From contig CAYUVK010000151.1 in NCBI GenBank assembly GCA_964448105.1, forward strand, positions 1-8,012: a stretch of DNA of 8,012 nucleotides. Reading direction: 5' to 3'. Source of the DNA: CAVQBP01 sp964448105 (lineage in GTDB: Bacteria; Bacteroidota; Ignavibacteria; Ignavibacteriales; Ignavibacteriaceae). The notes under the pieces were generated by a model. The model had not been told where the DNA came from and ran no database searches. It worked only from the letters and a program-made list of their open reading frames with translations. Within the stretch, counting starts at the first letter, position 1; each line of letters starts with the position of its first letter. Below, one piece after another: positions 5,177 to 8,012 of this stretch. The translations under genes and the position numbers were made by a program.

Positions 5177-8012
5177 ATGATTAGATTTAAAATTATACTC
5201 GCAGCATTTTTATTCTTAACGAACTTTTGTCTTACATTAAGAGCCCAGACAAATTGGATAAACGGTTTTGCCAAAAGAATTGCAGGGGAAAATCTTGATT
5301 ATCATTCCTGTCATCCCGATGCTAACCTTGCATTATTAATAAGATGTCTTAATGATAAAGATTATATTGAATGGGCAACGGATACGATTCCATCAAATTA
5401 TCAAAATGAATCTATTACTTTTGCCTGGATTGCCGGTTATTCAGTTGCTACCTCGACTGCTCCACATAAATTCTCTCTCTATGTAAACGGCAAGCTTCTA
5501 TTTGAATTTAACAATTCTCCAAATCAGGAAAAAAAGGATTGGGATTTAACTAATGAAGACGGCAGCAAACTTCACTTCAAATTTATAAAGGTAGATGCCG
5601 TTGATGATTTTTTCGGTTACATGGTTTTAACTATCCCAAAAAAATTATTAGATGGTAAGAACTTTGCCGGAATTAAAGTTAAAGGTGATGCGACCAATAG
5701 TAAAGACTGGTATATGACGATGCAATATCCGCTGATTCCAAAAACTAGGATTGAACCGGAAAAAGTTGTTTCAAAGGATTCACTAGGAAATCTTTTGCAG
5801 CGGGTAAAAGTATCAATTGATCATTTTGATTCGCCAAGACCGGTAAAGATTTCAACCGCCGGTAAAGAGCACATATCGTCCGAATTAAAGCTTGGAATGA
5901 ATGATTTTTATTTGAAATTTACCGCACTCCAAAAACCAAAAGAAGTCAAAATAAATATAACTGTAAACGGAGAGGCAAAAACTTACACAACAACTATAAA
6001 TCCTGCGAGAAAAATCACATTCTATTTAATCCCTCATGCTCATGTTGATATTGGTTATACTGATCTGCAGCCTAATATAGAAAAAAAGCATTGGGATAAT
6101 TATGAGAAAGCAATTGAATATTCAAAAGAATCATTAAAATACGGTAAAGATGCTGCTTTCAGATGGAATGTTGAGGTACTCTGGGCAGTAAAAGGATATC
6201 TGGATAATTTTCCAGACAAAAGAGAAGCATTTTATGATGCCGTTAAAAAAGGATGGATCGGTTTAGATGCAACTTATGCAAATCTTTTAACCGGATTAAG
6301 CAGGCCTGAAGAGTTATACCGCTGGATTGAATATTCAAATTTACTGGAAAAGAAAATCGGTATTAAAATAGAAAGCGCTATGATCTCCGATGTTCCCGGT
6401 TATACCTGGGGAGTTGTTCAAGCTTTCGCAGATAATGGAATAAAATACTTTTCTGTAGGACCAAATCCCGGTGATAGAATAGGAAACACATTAAAGACAT
6501 GGGGAGACAGACCATTTTACTGGAAATCGCCAAGCGGCAAAGAAAAGATACTTGTCTGGGTAGCCGGGAAAGGATATGCTTGGTTTCATGGGTGGAGGCT
6601 GACCCGGGATGATTTTACTCCGATGGCTAAATATCTTGATCAACTGGATTCGGAGAATTATCCTTATGATATGGTTCATTTAAGATACAATATCGGAGGT
6701 GATAACGGATTTCCCGATTCTTTACTGCCTGCATGGGTAAAACATTGGAATGATACTCATGTAACTCCCAAATTTAAAATCTCTACAACCGAGGAAATGT
6801 TTAAAGACTTTGAAGCAAAATATGCAAAAGTAATTCCGACTTATTCCGGTGATTTTACTCCTTACTGGGAAGATGGCGCTGCTTCTACTGCTAAAGAAAC
6901 AGCTATGAACAGGAATACTGCGGAATTATTAACTCAACTTGAAACCATGTACACGCTTTTTGACTACAAAGATTTCCCTCAAAAAGAATTTGACGAAGCG
7001 TGGGACTATGTTCTACTCTATTCCGAACATACCTGGGGAGCCTGGAACAGCATCTCCGATCCGGAATTGAAATCTGTTAAAGAACAATGGGAAATAAAAA
7101 AATCCTACGCAGTTAAAGCCGACAGTATTGCTCAAAAGCTTCTGCAAAATTTAGCTTATAAAAATCAAATAAATAAAGCATATGATGATTTTTATGTATG
7201 CAATCCCTCTTCCTGGCAAAGAAGCGATATAGTAACAATACCGGCTTTCAAAGGAATGACTGATTTTTCAATCCTGGATGAGAAAGGCAATCCGGTTCCC
7301 TCTCAAAAATTATCTAATGGTGATTTTGTATTTACCGCAGAGGATATTCCACCATTGGGGTATAAAGGATATAAGATAGTTAAAGGAAAAAATGGAAATG
7401 AAATCTCATCTCCTTTGAATGATTATATACTATCAAATAATTTCTACAGATTAACTTTTAACGATTCAACTTTTGCAATCAAAGATCTAACCCGAGCCGG
7501 AAACAATTTTAATTATATTGATTCAGCCAATATATACGGATTAAATCAGTTTATACATTCGGGAACAAATGCATCGAATATAACTCTAAGCAGCAATCCA
7601 AAATTGGTTAGTTATGAAAACGGTCCAGTATTAGAATCTGTCACTTTTAAGTCTGCGGCACAGGGCTGCAACAGCTTATTGCAGGATATAGTTTTATTCA
7701 ATGATCTCGATAAGATCGAAATAATTAATACTATTGATAAGCTGAAGGACTACTCAAAAGAGAATATCCGTTTTGCATTCCCGTCAAATATAAAAGATCC
7801 GATTTCCAGAATTAATATTGCGTGGGCTGATATCCGGCCTGAAATAGATCAGCTGCCCGGAGCAAATAAAAATTATTTCACGGTTCAACGATGGGTAGAC
7901 ATTTCAAATAGCCAAAAAGGATTGTCTATAGCTCCGTTTGATGTGCCTCTTGCTGAGTTTGGCGGAATGATCGGCGAGGCATGGATGGCTTCACCCGATA
8001 GAGAATGGTCTT
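5177..8012 (+). CDS. Exported GH38-type alpha-mannosidase with N-terminal extension (3' end outside window)
   Basis: A glycoside hydrolase family 38 protein. Known members are Zn2+-dependent retaining alpha-mannosidases acting on N-glycan-type or mannan oligosaccharides. I translated it from the ATG at 5177: 945 codons, no stop before the edge. Residues 1-23 are a signal peptide (hydrophobic 6-21, probable cut after Ala23 before Gln24). Residues about 24-280 form a beta-rich extension (YVNG at 102-105) absent from minimal GH38 enzymes. The catalytic part begins with HAHVDIGYTD, giving zinc ligands His289 and Asp291. Asp405 in SDVPGYTWG is the predicted nucleophile and third ligand, and His618 in SEHTWG is the fourth. 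Asp509 in GGDNGFPD is the likely acid/base. All metal-site positions are thus filled. The nucleophile context differs from the classical DPFGHS motif, marking a divergent subgroup. Beta domains begin near FYVCNPSSW (672-680). The gene is transcribed divergently from the hydrolase/GH92 unit. Alpha-mannosidase activity is the family expectation; the exact substrate is unknown. Confidence 0.92.
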   Translation, partial: MIRFKIILAAFLFLTNFCLTLRAQTNWINGFAKRIAGENLDYHSCHPDANLALLIRCLNDKDYIEWATDTIPSNYQNESITFAWIAGYSVATSTAPHKFSLYVNGKLLFEFNNSPNQEKKDWDLTNEDGSKLHFKFIKVDAVDDFFGYMVLTIPKKLLDGKNFAGIKVKGDATNSKDWYMTMQYPLIPKTRIEPEKVVSKDSLGNLLQRVKVSIDHFDSPRPVKISTAGKEHISSELKLGMNDFYLKFTALQKPKEVKINITVNGEAKTYTTTINPARKITFYLIPHAHVDIGYTDLQPNIEKKHWDNYEKAIEYSKESLKYGKDAAFRWNVEVLWAVKGYLDNFPDKREAFYDAVKKGWIGLDATYANLLTGLSRPEELYRWIEYSNLLEKKIGIKIESAMISDVPGYTWGVVQAFADNGIKYFSVGPNPGDRIGNTLKTWGDRPFYWKSPSGKEKILVWVAGKGYAWFHGWRLTRDDFTPMAKYLDQLDSENYPYDMVHLRYNIGGDNGFPDSLLPAWVKHWNDTHVTPKFKISTTEEMFKDFEAKYAKVIPTYSGDFTPYWEDGAASTAKETAMNRNTAELLTQLETMYTLFDYKDFPQKEFDEAWDYVLLYSEHTWGAWNSISDPELKSVKEQWEIKKSYAVKADSIAQKLLQNLAYKNQINKAYDDFYVCNPSSWQRSDIVTIPAFKGMTDFSILDEKGNPVPSQKLSNGDFVFTAEDIPPLGYKGYKIVKGKNGNEISSPLNDYILSNNFYRLTFNDSTFAIKDLTRAGNNFNYIDSANIYGLNQFIHSGTNASNITLSSNPKLVSYENGPVLESVTFKSAAQGCNSLLQDIVLFNDLDKIEIINTIDKLKDYSKENIRFAFPSNIKDPISRINIAWADIRPEIDQLPGANKNYFTVQRWVDISNSQKGLSIAPFDVPLAEFGGMIGEAWMASPDREWS

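Noticed and set aside
6491..6679. Minus-strand open frame of 62 codons
   Set aside because: It is antisense to the GH38 catalytic domain and has no supporting ribosome-binding site or domain.

Overview
The window looks like a carbohydrate-degradation island from an AT-rich Gram-negative bacterium of the Bacteroidota/Ignavibacteriota (FCB) type. This placement is inference. It rests on AT-rich codon choice, three large exported enzymes whose signal peptides are each followed by Gln near the likely cleavage site, and glycosidase families (GH92 and a GH38 variant) typical of that group. No rRNA, tRNA, mobile element or CRISPR array is visible.

Layout. On the minus strand, reading from the centre to the left edge, an 833-residue exported serine hydrolase (2334-4835) is followed after 95 bp by a GH92 alpha-mannosidase (1-2238, open at the left edge, 746 residues visible). 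The short gap between them holds a 13-bp perfect inverted repeat whose arms are built from a 7-bp repeat unit. On the plus strand, starting in the middle and running off the right edge, is a GH38-type alpha-mannosidase with a long N-terminal extension (5177-8012, 945 residues visible). The 341-bp region between the two divergent units is extremely AT-rich. It carries several short palindromes and must hold both promoters.

Function. GH92 enzymes are Ca2+-dependent inverting exo-alpha-mannosidases and GH38 enzymes are Zn2+-dependent retaining alpha-mannosidases. An exported pair would attack different alpha-mannosidic linkages in N-glycans or alpha-mannans. The esterase/peptidase-like protein has a complete Ser-Asp-His triad. 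It could remove acyl groups from the glycan or cleave the protein carrier, but its substrate cannot be read from sequence. No SusC/SusD transporter, regulator or surface glycan-binding lipoprotein lies inside the window.

The most notable points are the multidomain hydrolase of unassigned substrate placed between two mannosidases, the non-classical nucleophile motif of the GH38 protein, the heptamer-built intergenic hairpin, and the paired palindromes next to the GH38 ribosome-binding site.
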